A stretch of 64,000 nt of DNA from Luteococcus sp038433135 (lineage in GTDB: Bacteria; Actinomycetota; Actinomycetes; Propionibacteriales; Propionibacteriaceae). The translations under genes and the position numbers were made by a program. The DNA is taken from positions 5,909 through 69,908 of the forward strand of contig NZ_JBCDMV010000010.1 of the NCBI RefSeq assembly GCF_038433135.1, in the 5' to 3' direction. The stretch's first letter is position 1, and every line of letters starts with the position of its first letter. The notes under the pieces are model-generated. The model was not told the origin of the DNA, ran no database searches, and was given only the letters and a program-made list of their open reading frames with translations. This document shows positions 52,431 through 62,703 of the stretch, one piece after another.

Positions 52431-54971
52431 TCACTTCCCGGAGCGGCTGGTGCCCCGGCGCGGCGGGGCGGTCAACGGATCCTCCGGCCAGGGATGTTTG
52501 GCGTAGCGGCCGCGGTTCTCCGCCCGCACCCCCGGGTAGGCATTGGCCCAGAAGGAGGCCAGGTCGTCGGTCACCGCCAGTGGGCGTCGGGCAGGGCTGA
52601 GCAGGTGCAGCAGGATGGGCACCCGGCCGTCGATGATCCGCGGGGTGTCCAGCAGCCCGAAGCACTCCTGCAATTTCACCGCCAGCACCACCCGGCCGGT
52701 CGGGTCCTCGGGATAGTCCAGCCGGATGTGGGATCCGGTCGGCACCTCCAGCCGCTCGGGCACCAGCTCGTCGAGCCGGCCCGCCGCGGGCCAGGGCAGC
52801 AGCCGGCGCAGTGCGGAGACCAGATCCAGCCGCGACGCCTGGACGCCGTCGGCCAGCCGGTCCAGCTCGGGGGCCAGCCAGTCGTCGGCACGGGCCAGTA
52901 GCGACGCCTCATCCATCGCCGGCCACGGATCACCCAGGACGTGGTGCAGCAGGGCAAGCCTGCGGCGCAGCGCGACGGCGGGCTCGGGCCAGTCGAGCAG
53001 GCCGGGGCCATCCAGCCCCAATCCCTGCTGCTGCAGTGTTTGCAGCATGGCGGCGCGGGCCTGCAGCGGGGTGGGCGGCACCGCGGTGGAGCTCAGCTCG
53101 ATCGCACCGAGCAACTCGCGCCGACGGGCAGTGACCCTGCCGCCGGACCAGACCGCGTCGGTGGCTTCCCGACGCAGGTGCTCCGCGGCCGCCTCGGCCA
53201 GGTCTCGGGTCAGCGGTGCTGCGGCCCGCACGAGTGCCCCGGAACCGTCGGCCGTCCGGCCGCGGGCCATCTCCGCCACCGCGAGCCACTCCTGGCCGCG
53301 CAGCCGGGAGGCCTGGTCCAGCACCACGCCGGTGCCCGACGCCATCAGGTAGGCCGCAGACTCCGGCCCGCCCCGTCTCCGCGCGATCCGGTCCGGGTGG
53401 GCGAGCGCCACCAGCAGTGCCAGGGCCTGGCCGCCGGAAACGCCCGAGTGTTGCCCGGCGACGCCGCGAACCAGCCGCTGAAGCCGCTCCGCTTCCTGTC
53501 GCCAGCGGGCCGCGACGGGTGTCCGACCTTGCCGCAGCAGGGTCAGCAGGGCCTCCAGGTCTCCGCCCGGAGCACGCTCGTCCAAGGCCAGCAGAGCCAC
53601 CACCTCGGCGGCCAGCCGATCGCCCACCAGGGGCGCGCCGTCCAGCAGCGCACGAGCCAGCCGGGGGTCGGCGGGCACGGCGGCGATCGCCCGGCCGCGG
53701 GCGGTGGCCCGTCCGTCGTCGTCGATGGCGCCCAGGCTCCGCAGTGTCTCCTCCGCGGCGGTGATCGCCGCGACGGGTGGAGCGTCGGGCAGCGCCAACC
53801 CGCCGCCGCGCGGCGCGCCCCAGCAGGCCAGGGTGAGGGCAGCCTGGGTGAGGTCGGCCGTGACGATCTCGGGCGTGGTGAAGGGCCGTAAGCGGGGCCA
53901 GTCGGATTGCGGGAAGCAGCGAATTGCCAAGCCGGGGCCCAGCCGGGCGGCGCGGCCGGCGCGCTGCTCGGCGGAGGCCCGGGCCTCGCTCACGGTGACC
54001 AGGCCGCTCATCCCGCGGCCCAGGTCGTAACGCGGTTCCCGCGCCAGCCCGGCGTCGACGACGATCCGCACGCCGGGCACGGTCAGGGAGGATTCGGCGA
54101 CGGCGGTGGCGACGATCACCCGCTGCCCCGGACGCTCGGTGAGGATCTCGTCCTGCCGTCGCCCATCGAGCGACCCGCTCAGCGCGTCGGCGTCGATTCC
54201 CTTGGTACGCAGGCGCTCCGCGGTCTGCTCCGCCTCCCACGCGCCGGGCACGAAGACCAGCGCATTGCCCTCGGGCAGGCCGGCCAGGGCACGGGCGGTG
54301 GTGGCGGCCAGATGGTCCAGGAAGTCGAAGGTGACGCCGCGTTCGCTCAGCCGCTGCACCCCGGGCGGCGCGGGTTCCCAGCGGACCTCCAGCGGACGCA
54401 GGTCGGCGGCGATGGCCACCACCGGCGCCGGGGAACCCTCGTCGCCCAGCAGCTCGGCCCAGCGAGCGGCGTCCAGGGTGGCCGACATCGCCACCACCAC
54501 CAGCTCCGGCCGCAGCTCACGCAGTTCCCGGACCATCGCGAAGGCCAGGTCACCGTCCAGTGAGCGCTCATGCACCTCGTCCAGGATGACCGCGCCGACG
54601 CCGTCCAACGCCGGATCGGTCAGCAGCCGGCGCACCAGCAGGCCGGTGGTGACGAATTCCACCCGGGTCTCCGGGCCGGCGCGGTGCTCCCCACGGACGC
54701 TGAAGCCCACCTGATCGCCCAACCGCGCACCGGTCAGCGAGGCCAGTCGTCGGGCCGCGGCCCGGGCGGCAATCCGGCGGGGCTGGGTGACCACCACCCG
54801 CCCGACCTCCGGCGCCAACAGCCCGGCGACCAGCGGCGGCAGCAGCGTCGTCTTGCCGGTTCCGGGCGGGGCCTGTAGCACCGCGATCCCGCCCGTCAGA
54901 GCAGCCTCCAGCTCGTCGCGGGCCGCCAGCACGGGCAGCCCGGCGCCGATCACGTCGAGGCGGAAGACCAT
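52431..54971 (-). CDS. hrpB: ATP-dependent helicase HrpB
   Basis: 846 residues of the DEAH family. Walker A is in LQAPPGTGKTTLLPPLVAG near residue 30, the DEVH box in ILDEVHERSLDGDLAFAM near 128 and motif VI in EQRAGRAARLGPGLAIRCF near 330. The C-terminal half matches HrpB (HPDRIARRRGG, GSHIRLDYPED and the final FWANAYPGVRAENRGRYAKH). Its RNA or DNA substrate in bacteria is unsettled. An ATG eight codons upstream is possible. Divergent from the DinB gene. Confidence 0.9.
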   Translation of the reverse strand: MVFRLDVIGAGLPVLAARDELEAALTGGIAVLQAPPGTGKTTLLPPLVAGLLAPEVGRVVVTQPRRIAARAAARRLASLTGARLGDQVGFSVRGEHRAGPETRVEFVTTGLLVRRLLTDPALDGVGAVILDEVHERSLDGDLAFAMVRELRELRPELVVVAMSATLDAARWAELLGDEGSPAPVVAIAADLRPLEVRWEPAPPGVQRLSERGVTFDFLDHLAATTARALAGLPEGNALVFVPGAWEAEQTAERLRTKGIDADALSGSLDGRRQDEILTERPGQRVIVATAVAESSLTVPGVRIVVDAGLAREPRYDLGRGMSGLVTVSEARASAEQRAGRAARLGPGLAIRCFPQSDWPRLRPFTTPEIVTADLTQAALTLACWGAPRGGGLALPDAPPVAAITAAEETLRSLGAIDDDGRATARGRAIAAVPADPRLARALLDGAPLVGDRLAAEVVALLALDERAPGGDLEALLTLLRQGRTPVAARWRQEAERLQRLVRGVAGQHSGVSGGQALALLVALAHPDRIARRRGGPESAAYLMASGTGVVLDQASRLRGQEWLAVAEMARGRTADGSGALVRAAAPLTRDLAEAAAEHLRREATDAVWSGGRVTARRRELLGAIELSSTAVPPTPLQARAAMLQTLQQQGLGLDGPGLLDWPEPAVALRRRLALLHHVLGDPWPAMDEASLLARADDWLAPELDRLADGVQASRLDLVSALRRLLPWPAAGRLDELVPERLEVPTGSHIRLDYPEDPTGRVVLAVKLQECFGLLDTPRIIDGRVPILLHLLSPARRPLAVTDDLASFWANAYPGVRAENRGRYAKHPWPEDPLTAPPRRGTSRSGK

Positions 54972-55060
54972 GGCGAACAGTCTGGCAGCCGCCACTGACA
55001 GATTCCTGCGGGCCGCCGCCTCGCCGAGAAATGTCGGTGGCGCCCGCTAGCGTGGTGGTC

Positions 55061-55690
55061 ATGAACCAGACTTCGGGAAATGCCACCAAGCAGACCCTGC
55101 TGCGCTACCTCGACGCCCAGCGTGAGGCCCTGTTGTGGAAGGTCGACGGGCTGAGTGAGGGTGAGCTGCGCCGCCCGATGACCCCGACGGGCACCAACCT
55201 GCTCGGCCTGGTGAAGCACCTTGCCGCGGTGGAGTACGGCTACTTCCAGATGTCCTTCGGCCGGCCCTACCCCGATCTGCCGCACCTGCGGATGGATGCG
55301 GACCGAATGCTCGACTTCTACGCCACGGTGGAGGAGCGGGCCGACGAGATCATCCAGGGCTACCGCGATGCCATCGCGGCCTCGAATGCCACCTGCCAGG
55401 AGCTGGGCCTGGACGCCGAGGCGCGGGTTCCCTGGTGGCCGGAGCCGACCACGCTGGAACGACTGTTGGTGCACGTCACGGTGGAGACGGCCCGGCACCT
55501 GGGTCATGCCGACATCGTGCGCGAACAGATCGACGGCAAGGTGGGGCTGACCGCCAGCAATGACAACATGAGCGCAGCCGACGAGGGCTTCTGGGAAGAC
55601 CACCGGACCATGCTGCGCACCCTGGCGAAGCAGGCCGAGGTGGGCGCCCTGGACTCCGTCGCCCAGAACGAACGGAAGAGGGACGCATGA
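55061..55690 (+). CDS. DinB-superfamily protein (DUF664-like)
   Basis: 209 residues, a four-helix bundle protein. TNLLGLVKHLAAVEYGYFQ near residue 45 carries the first metal His; LVHVTVETARHLGHADIVREQ near 143 carries the other two. Actinobacterial members are often mycothiol-dependent transferases or maleylpyruvate-isomerase-like enzymes. The specific reaction is unknown. The start is the ATG ten codons after the first in-frame ATG, which lacks a ribosome site. The stop overlaps the next start as ATGA. Confidence 0.8.
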   Translation: MNQTSGNATKQTLLRYLDAQREALLWKVDGLSEGELRRPMTPTGTNLLGLVKHLAAVEYGYFQMSFGRPYPDLPHLRMDADRMLDFYATVEERADEIIQGYRDAIAASNATCQELGLDAEARVPWWPEPTTLERLLVHVTVETARHLGHADIVREQIDGKVGLTASNDNMSAADEGFWEDHRTMLRTLAKQAEVGALDSVAQNERKRDA

Positions 55691-56925
55691 CCATGTACCC
55701 CCAGCAGGGGCCCGGCCAACCGGCTGGCCCCTCGCCCTACCAGATGCCGCAGCAGTACCCGACTCCCTACGGTGCCCCGCCCTCCAGCCAGCCCGCGCTG
55801 TTGAAGGGGTCGCCGCTGGGGCTGGGCGACATGTTCGCCGGCACCTGGAAGGTGCTGCGGCGCCGCTTCGGACTGCTGCTGGGAATCACCCTGGTGGCAG
55901 CTCTGGTGGCTGCCGCCCTGATCTTCATCCCGATGATGGTCGTGATGGTGCTCGGCATCTTCTCGATCATGTCCACCATGGACACCTCCATGTACCCGAT
56001 GCCCAGCCTGGCGGTGACCGCTCCGGTGCTGGTGCTGTGCAGCGCCGCCGTCGCGGCGGCCTCGGTCTGGGTCTGGGCCAAGTTCAGCTCCCTGGCCGTG
56101 GCCGTCGTCGACCAGTTGGCCCGCGGGCTGGAGCCGAGCTGGTCCTCTGCCGAGAACCAGACCCAGGGTTCGGCGGGCCGTGCGATGCCCCTGGTCTGGC
56201 TTGCCGGCGCCATCGGGGCCGGGGCCGGTGCGCTGATCTCGGTCTTCGTCGCTGGGCTGCTCCATCAGGGCGGTGATGCAAGCTCGGCCTTCGCCACGTC
56301 CACCTTCCTGTTTGTCGCCGTGCTCGTGGTGGCCGGGGTCTACCTGCAGGTCCGACTGGTCTACACCCTGCCCGCGCTGGCTCTGGAGGGCCGCTCCGGC
56401 ATGGACGCCCTGCGCCGCTCCTTCCAGCTGACCGGCGGTCGGTTCTGGCGCACCCTCTGGTTCCTGCTGATCGGTTGTGGGCTGGTCGCCCTCCTCAGCG
56501 TGATCGTCCAGGGGGCCGAAGGTGTATTCCGGGAGAGTCCGGATCTGGCTGCTGTCGGGGCCCTGTTCAGTCTGCTGGGGGCGGTGGCCAACGTTGTGCT
56601 CAGCGTCTGGACCATCGCCTGGCAGACCGTGATGTATGTGGATCGGGTACGTGAGGAGGGCGCTCCGCAGCCGCAGTTCCCGATGCAACCCGGCCAGTTC
56701 ACAGCCCAGTCACCCCACCAGCCCTACCCCGTGCAGTCCTACCCCGGGCAGCAGGCATACCCAGGGCAACCGGCGCAGCCGCATCCCGCCCAGCAGCACC
56801 CAACGCAGCAGTACCCGACGCAGCCGCAGGCCGCCCCCGGCCCGTGGCAGCCGACGCCCCCGCCGCCCAACCCGGCCGATCCAGGCCCCAACCCCTGGGC
56901 TCGCCAAGACAATCAAGGACTCTGA
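55687..56925 (+). CDS. Multi-helix membrane protein with Pro/Gln-rich tails
   Basis: 412 residues. A Pro/Gln/Tyr-rich N-terminal tail of about 45 residues leads to GDMFAGTWKVLRRRFGLLLG, followed by six hydrophobic helices (about 60-320) as in the glycerophosphodiester-phosphodiesterase membrane domain family. The C-terminal 95 residues are again rich in repeated YPGQ, HPTQ and YPTQ units and end in a Pro-rich stretch. The family is common in actinobacteria and unassigned. ATGA links it to the DinB gene; it ends one base before the HAD gene. Confidence 0.75.
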   Translation: MTMYPQQGPGQPAGPSPYQMPQQYPTPYGAPPSSQPALLKGSPLGLGDMFAGTWKVLRRRFGLLLGITLVAALVAAALIFIPMMVVMVLGIFSIMSTMDTSMYPMPSLAVTAPVLVLCSAAVAAASVWVWAKFSSLAVAVVDQLARGLEPSWSSAENQTQGSAGRAMPLVWLAGAIGAGAGALISVFVAGLLHQGGDASSAFATSTFLFVAVLVVAGVYLQVRLVYTLPALALEGRSGMDALRRSFQLTGGRFWRTLWFLLIGCGLVALLSVIVQGAEGVFRESPDLAAVGALFSLLGAVANVVLSVWTIAWQTVMYVDRVREEGAPQPQFPMQPGQFTAQSPHQPYPVQSYPGQQAYPGQPAQPHPAQQHPTQQYPTQPQAAPGPWQPTPPPPNPADPGPNPWARQDNQGL

Positions 56926-57753
56926 ATGAGCATCAAGCTGGCGGTCTTCGACCTGGACCACACCCTGCTGTTCACCGGCAGCCGGATCACCCCCGAGGCC
57001 GCCGCCGGGGTGGCGGCGCTGGTGGCCGACGGGCTGGACGTCGCCCTGGCCAGCGCTCGACTCGACGAGTCGATGGCGATTGTCAACCAGGCCATCGGCA
57101 CCCCGCTGACCCGGATCAGCTACAACGGCGCGCTGACCAAGCTGGCCGACGGCACCGTGGTGCACGAGGTGGGCTTCACCATCACTCCCGAGCTGGCCGA
57201 GACGCTGGCCGCCTTCACCCGGTCCACGGAGCGAGGGCAGGGCGCCATTGACGTCTACACCAGCGACGATCGCTGGCTGGCCTTCGGCAACCCCGAGGCG
57301 ATCGCCCGGGAGGAGCACGACACCTGGTGCGAAGCCACCGAGCACGCTGCCCAGGCCACGGCCCAGGACCTGACCGGGCTGTGCTGCCGCAAGATCATGT
57401 GCGAAGGGCCGGCGGAGCTGATCGCGCCGCTGGAGCCCGCCGTCGCCGGCATCGACGGGCTGAACCTGACCCACTCCGGCATGGCGCTGCACGACATCTG
57501 GCCGGTGGCCTCCGGCAAGGGCAATGCGCTGGCCGCACTGTGCGAGCACCTCGGCCTGGCCCCCGACGAGGTGCTGGCCTGCGGGGATTCCGCCACCGAC
57601 GTGCCCATGCTGCAATGGGCCGGCACCAGCATTGGCGTCCAGCCGTGTGCACCGGCCGTCACCGAGGTCGCCACCCATCTGGTGCCCGGGGCCGGTAGCG
57701 CCAAGCTGTTCGCGAAGGTCCGTGAGCTGGCCGGTCTGCCACCGATCGCCTGA
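56926..57753 (+). CDS. Cof-type HAD-IIB phosphatase
   Basis: 275 residues. HAD motif I AVFDLDHTLLFTG is at residue 6, motif II is in VALASARLDES near 42, and the closing motif LACGDSATDVPMLQWAG near 218 has the metal-binding Asp. The cap region between fits HAD-IIB enzymes that dephosphorylate sugar phosphates or flavin nucleotides. It directly abuts the preceding membrane-protein gene, and the sensor-kinase gene follows after four bases, so the three may share a transcript. Confidence 0.85.
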   Translation: MSIKLAVFDLDHTLLFTGSRITPEAAAGVAALVADGLDVALASARLDESMAIVNQAIGTPLTRISYNGALTKLADGTVVHEVGFTITPELAETLAAFTRSTERGQGAIDVYTSDDRWLAFGNPEAIAREEHDTWCEATEHAAQATAQDLTGLCCRKIMCEGPAELIAPLEPAVAGIDGLNLTHSGMALHDIWPVASGKGNALAALCEHLGLAPDEVLACGDSATDVPMLQWAGTSIGVQPCAPAVTEVATHLVPGAGSAKLFAKVRELAGLPPIA

Positions 57754-57757
57754 AGCC

Positions 57758-59157
57758 ATGCCCAAGCTGCGCATCGCCGAGATCTGGACCCGGTGGGGGA
57801 TCCGCAAGCAGCTCACCGCCGTCGCGGTGATGCTGGTGGCGGTGCCGCTGTGCCTGGGCATCGTGCTGCTGGCCAACCTGCTGACCAATTCGCTGTCCAA
57901 TGCACAGGTCACCTCCGCCCGCGAGGTGGCTCACCGGACCGCCAACTTCGTCGCCGAGCACGGCCCCGACGGGTTGCGCAGCGAGCTGCAACTCGACGAC
58001 GGCTACCGAGCCCAACTGCTGGACGCAGACGGACGGCTGCTGTGGACGTCCAATTCCTACCACCGGGCGCCCTTCTCCACCCTGCGCCCCGAGGAAGGCC
58101 AGGTGCTGCAGGAGGGTGCCGTCAAGTGGTGGGGGCCGGGCGACCGCAATGAGCATCGTGACCTGGTGATCGCCCACGGGCTCAGCCACCAGGGCCAGCG
58201 CTACATCGTTCAGATCGCCACCTCGCAGGAGGACCAGCAGAGCGCGGTCACCGTCACCACCGGCCTGCTGCTGGCCTGTGTGCCGCTGGTGATGCTCGCC
58301 GCCGGACTGATCTCCTGGTGGGTGGCCGGGCGCGCCCTGCGCCCCGTCGACGAGATGAACGACCGGGTGGCGCGGATCACGTCGTCGACCTTGGATGAGC
58401 GGATCCCCCTGCCGCCCACCGAGGACGAGCTGCGAGCGCTCGGGTTGACGATGAACCAGATGCTGGCCCGGTTGGAAACCGCCCAGCACTCCCAACAGCG
58501 CTTCGTCTCCGACGCCAGCCACGAGCTGCGATCACCCCTGGCCAGCCTCTCCGGGGCGCTGGAGATCGCCAGCCAGGAGGATCGACTGGACACCTGGCGG
58601 GAGCTGGCGCCGCTGATGCAGGCCGAGACGGCGCGGCTCAACCAGCTGGTGCAAGGCCTGTTGGCGCTGTCCCGCAGCGGTGACGGCGCATCGCGGCTGA
58701 ACCTGGTGGAGACCGATCTGGACGATCTGGCGGGCACCGAAGCCGCACGACTGCGCCGCACCAGCAACGTGGAGGTCACCACCCAGATCACCGCCGCCCG
58801 GGTGCTGGCCGATCCGGCACAGCTCAGCCAGGTGGTCCGCAACCTGTGCGACAACGCCGCCCGGCACGCCCGCAGCCGCGTTCTGGTGGCGGTGACGCCG
58901 CTGCCCGGCGGGGGTGCGGTGTTGACCATCGAGGACGACGGCAATGGCATCGCCCCCGGCGACCGGCAGCGGGTCTTCGACCGTTTCGTCCGGCTGGAGG
59001 AATCCCGCAACCGCGACGAGGGAGGCAGCGGCCTGGGCCTGGCGATCGTGCAGCAGGTGGTGCAGGCCCACGGCGGCCGGGTCTGGGTGGAGGATGCCGA
59101 TCTGGGCGGCGCCCGCTTCGAGGTGCTGCTCCCCGGAGCCGCAGACCGCCCCCAGGC

Positions 59158-59179
<22 letters not shown>
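57758..59179 (+). CDS. Two-component sensor histidine kinase
   Basis: 473 residues from MPKLRIAEIW. Two transmembrane helices (about 20-45 and 170-195) flank an external sensor domain of some 120 residues. A HAMP segment (ALRPVDEMNDRVARI) follows, then the H-box SDASHELRSPLASLSGAL near 250. The N box RNLCDNAARHARSR and the G boxes DDGNGIAPGD and GGSGLGLAIV complete the ATPase. Its 3' end overlaps the response-regulator gene on the other strand by 22 bases. The partner is therefore probably that regulator, although the genes are not in one operon. Confidence 0.92.
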
Positions 59180-59829
<650 letters not shown>

Positions 59830-59900
59830 CAGCGTTCTCCTTGCCGGGCCTGCCAGACGGCCATCTGGGTGGGATGGGATTCAGCATAGGCCCGACGGCG

Positions 59901-61532
59901 TCAGTTCACCGGGCTGCTGCCCAGCGTCACCGTCGCCCGGTGCACCTCGCCCAGGCTGTCGACCCAGCCGACCACCACCCGATCACCGGGCTCACGGGTG
60001 GCGAGCTGTTCACTGAGCGACGCCCGCGAGCCAACCTCGGCCCCACCAACGCTGGTGATCACGTCACCCCGGCCCAGACCAGCCTGCTCTGCGGGCCCGC
60101 CGCTGACCACCGAGGCCACGGCCAGGCTGCCGTCGTCCAGGCTGCGCACCGAAACCCCCAAGTAGGCATTGGGGCCGATCTTCACCGTGCCGGACTCGGT
60201 GCCGGCCTGGATCTGCTGGATGATCCCCAGGGCACGCTCGATCGGCACCGCATAACTGGCGATGGTGGTGTTCTGGGTGCGGATCCCCGACGACGCGGTC
60301 TGCCCCGCCGTGGTCATCCCAACCACCTCGCCCTCGTCGTCGATCATCGGGCCGCCGGAATCCCCCGGCTGCGCGCCCGCGGTGGTCTTGATCACATCAC
60401 TCAGCCTCTCCGATCCGGAGGCCGACGACTCATTGCGGACGGTGATGCTGCTGGCCAGGTCGGTGACCTTGCCGGTGGCGGCGCTCAGGTAACCCTGCCC
60501 GTTGGCATTGCCGACGGCAGTCACCACATCCCCGGTGGCCAGCTCGTCGTCGTCGATGGTCACGGTCTCCAGGTTGTCGGCGCCCTCCAGCTTCAGCAGG
60601 GCGACGTCATTGCTGGCGTCGTGCCCGACGACGGTGGCGGTGTAGGTCTTGCGAGTGCTGGCCACCTGAACCTGGACCCGGGTGCTGGACTGCACCACGT
60701 GGTAATTGGTCAGCACATGGCCATTGGTGGTGATCACCATCCCGCTGCCGGCACCCTGCCCGGCGGCGGTGGTGGTGGAGATCAGCACCACACCCTTGCT
60801 CTGCGACGCGCTGGCCGTGGTCTGGCCGGCGGACTCCTCCTCGCCGGCGGCCTCGGGCTGTTCCGACTGCCCTTGCTGGCCCCATGGATCCCACGGCTGC
60901 TGCTCGGCGGGCGTCCCGTCCTGTTCTTCCTGTTCGGTCGGCTGGGTCTGTGGTGCGCTGGGCTGCGACGACGTGTCGGGCACCCGATTCGAGCCCGACG
61001 AGACCAGACCGGGCGCCTGCAGCACCGCCATCCCGGTCAGGACGCTGGCCGCGAACAGCGCGACCAGACCGCGGGTGCCCGAGCGCGCACGCTGGGGGGC
61101 GGCCGCGCCGAACTGCTGGCTACTCGGGAACTGCGCATTGGGGTACTGGGCATTGGGGTACTGGGCATTGGGGTACTGGGCATTGGGGTACTGGGCATTG
61201 GGGTACTGGGCACTCGGGTACAGGGCGTTCGGGGCCTGGCCCTGCGCCGAGCCGGGCGTGGCCGCCGGGAAGTTGCCCGGGGCATGACCGGCCCCATCCC
61301 GGGCCGCGGGCCACGGAGTGGACTGCTGTGACGACGGGGAGGCAGCGGCCGCACCGATCGCCGCGCTCATCGCCAGCGGCAGTTGCAGCGTCGGCTCCGT
61401 CGGGATGACCTGGGTCGGCTCGGCCTGGGGGCGGGACCAGAACCACTCGTCGTCCTGGTCCACGGCATGCGGGTCAAGGGCCCGCGTGGGCTCATCCCCA
61501 GGCTGGTTTCCTGCACCCCAAGAACTCGTCAT
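59901..61532 (-). CDS. HtrA/PepD-like membrane-anchored serine protease
   Basis: 543 residues. A cytoplasmic N-terminus of about 150 residues is rich in Pro, Gln and Ala and holds a tandem AQYPN repeat. One helix (GLVALFAASVLTGMAVL near 155) anchors the protein. The trypsin-like domain outside has HVLTNYHVV (His), NDVALLKLEG (Asp) and AQPGDSGGPMIDDEG (Ser). A PDZ domain closes it (ASVVSGGPAEQAGLGRGDVITSVGG). It degrades or refolds damaged envelope proteins. The response-regulator gene follows on the same strand; in mycobacteria a similar protease is under MprAB control. Confidence 0.92.
   Translation of the reverse strand: MTSSWGAGNQPGDEPTRALDPHAVDQDDEWFWSRPQAEPTQVIPTEPTLQLPLAMSAAIGAAAASPSSQQSTPWPAARDGAGHAPGNFPAATPGSAQGQAPNALYPSAQYPNAQYPNAQYPNAQYPNAQYPNAQFPSSQQFGAAAPQRARSGTRGLVALFAASVLTGMAVLQAPGLVSSGSNRVPDTSSQPSAPQTQPTEQEEQDGTPAEQQPWDPWGQQGQSEQPEAAGEEESAGQTTASASQSKGVVLISTTTAAGQGAGSGMVITTNGHVLTNYHVVQSSTRVQVQVASTRKTYTATVVGHDASNDVALLKLEGADNLETVTIDDDELATGDVVTAVGNANGQGYLSAATGKVTDLASSITVRNESSASGSERLSDVIKTTAGAQPGDSGGPMIDDEGEVVGMTTAGQTASSGIRTQNTTIASYAVPIERALGIIQQIQAGTESGTVKIGPNAYLGVSVRSLDDGSLAVASVVSGGPAEQAGLGRGDVITSVGGAEVGSRASLSEQLATREPGDRVVVGWVDSLGEVHRATVTLGSSPVN
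61116..61235. repeat. 15-bp tandem repeat inside the htrA-like gene
   Basis: Eight 15-base units; five (61131-61205) are identical or nearly so, with consensus CTGGGCATTGGGGTA on the plus strand. On the coding strand they read Tyr-Pro-Asn-Ala-Gln in tandem. Whole-unit changes keep the frame, so copy number can vary between strains without breaking the gene. Confidence 0.9.
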
Positions 61533-61576
61533 GCCATCCAGTGAACGTCGCGAGCCTGCGAAAACCCATGGCCTCC

Positions 61577-61642
61577 GCTGTGAGGATGCTGTGAAAAACC
61601 CGATCAGGGCCGCCGGCGATATGCCGACGGATGGCTCACAGC
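61577..61642. promoter_or_regulatory. Three GCTGTGA boxes in the htrA/PAP2 divergent gap
   Basis: Two direct copies GCTGTGA-GGAT-GCTGTGA at 61577-61594, spaced 11 bases apart, and one inverted copy TCACAGC at 61636-61642. The spacing fits a tandem OmpR-type response-regulator site. The gap between the two start codons is 143 bases and serves both genes. Regulator identity is inferred. Confidence 0.45.
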
Positions 61643-61675
61643 TGGGCTTTGGGTTGGCTTGGGAGACTACTGGTC

Positions 61676-62578
61676 ATGATCTCCTCCTCCAATGCTTGGC
61701 GATGGTTGCGCCCGCTGCTGCTGGCCGTCGCCTCCGGCGTAGCCACCCTGGCGATGTGGCGGGTCTTCGTCGCCACCGGCCGCGGGCAGTTGCTGGACAC
61801 CCTGTCCTACCTGGGTGCCGAGATCGGCTCTGGCCACGTGGCCGGCCGGCTGCAGTCGGTCCTGGAGACCGTCTCGGTGGGTGCGATCGCCCTGGTGATG
61901 CTGGCGGTCGCGATGGTTTCCGTGCTGCGGGGCCGGTGGGTGCTGGCGCTGGAGGCGGCCGCAGTCGTGGCCTGCGCCAATCTCAGCACCCGGGTGCTGA
62001 AGTACCACCTGCTGGAGCGGCCCCTGCTGCTGGACTACCGCGGCATCACCAACAACTCCTTCCCCAGCGGCCACACCACCGCGGCCGCGTCGGCGATGGT
62101 GGCGGCGCTGCTGGTGGCTCCGCGACGGCTGCGCACCCCGGTGGCGATCGCCGGCGCGGTGGTGATGATGCTCTTCGGCTACGGCACCCTGGCCGCGCAC
62201 TGGCACCGCCCCTCGGACGTGGTGGGCGGCTATCTGGTGTGCTTCGCGTGGGCCTTCGGTGCGCTCTTCGTCGGCGCCGTGCGCCAGCGCCTGCTGGGGC
62301 GGCGGATCTTCGGCGAGGAGGGCCCGGCCCATGCCTCGCGCCCATCCCGGCTGGCGCCCGGACTGCTGGTCGCCGCCGGCGTGCTGGCGCTGGGGGTCGC
62401 CGCGGTCTGCGGCCTGCTGACCATGCGGATCGACAATGTCTTCACCCAGGACTTCTCGGCCCTGTTCATCGCCTATCTGGGCGGCGCCGCCGGGATCTGC
62501 GGGGTTGCCGCGGCCGGAATGGGCGTGCTGCTGCGGCTGGTGCAGTTGCAGGACGCCCGGCAGGACGAGCTGATCTGA
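61676..62578 (+). CDS. PAP2-family membrane phosphatase
   Basis: 300 residues from MISSSNAWRW, six to seven helices. The PAP2 motifs are complete in order: KYHLLERP near residue 118, SFPSGHTTAAAS near 139 and HWHRPSDVVGG near 182. It would remove phosphate from a lipid pyrophosphate or phosphatidate at the outer membrane face. An ATG 15 codons upstream exists, but the chosen start places the first helix at the N-terminus and follows the divergent promoter region. Repeat copy 12 begins 21 bases after its stop. Confidence 0.85.
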   Translation: MISSSNAWRWLRPLLLAVASGVATLAMWRVFVATGRGQLLDTLSYLGAEIGSGHVAGRLQSVLETVSVGAIALVMLAVAMVSVLRGRWVLALEAAAVVACANLSTRVLKYHLLERPLLLDYRGITNNSFPSGHTTAAASAMVAALLVAPRRLRTPVAIAGAVVMMLFGYGTLAAHWHRPSDVVGGYLVCFAWAFGALFVGAVRQRLLGRRIFGEEGPAHASRPSRLAPGLLVAAGVLALGVAAVCGLLTMRIDNVFTQDFSALFIAYLGGAAGICGVAAAGMGVLLRLVQLQDARQDELI

Positions 62579-62599
62579 TCCGTCTGGTCGCGCATCCAG

Positions 62600-62690
62600 T
62601 TCCGAGAATCGCCCTCCAGATCCCTCCTCCCGGGCGGCGCTGAGCCCGCCCCCGGCAGCGGAGGCAAGGTCTGGAGGTCGCTTTTCGGAA
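62600..62690. repeat. 91-bp family intergenic inverted repeat, copy 12
   Basis: Arms TTCCGAGAATCGCCCTCCAG and CTGGAGGTCGCTTTTCGGAA; central CTGAGCCC at position 41. It separates the convergent PAP2 and nitronate-monooxygenase-like genes. Confidence 0.9.
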
Positions 62691-62703
62691 TCAGCCACCC
62701 GGC

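Noticed and set aside
55504..56688. A 394-codon minus-strand open frame
   Set aside because: It is antisense to the DinB-like and membrane-protein genes, and its composition is that of a shadow frame.
61116..61235. A CRISPR or regulatory repeat at the 15-bp units
   Set aside because: The units lie in frame inside the protease gene and code for a repeated peptide.
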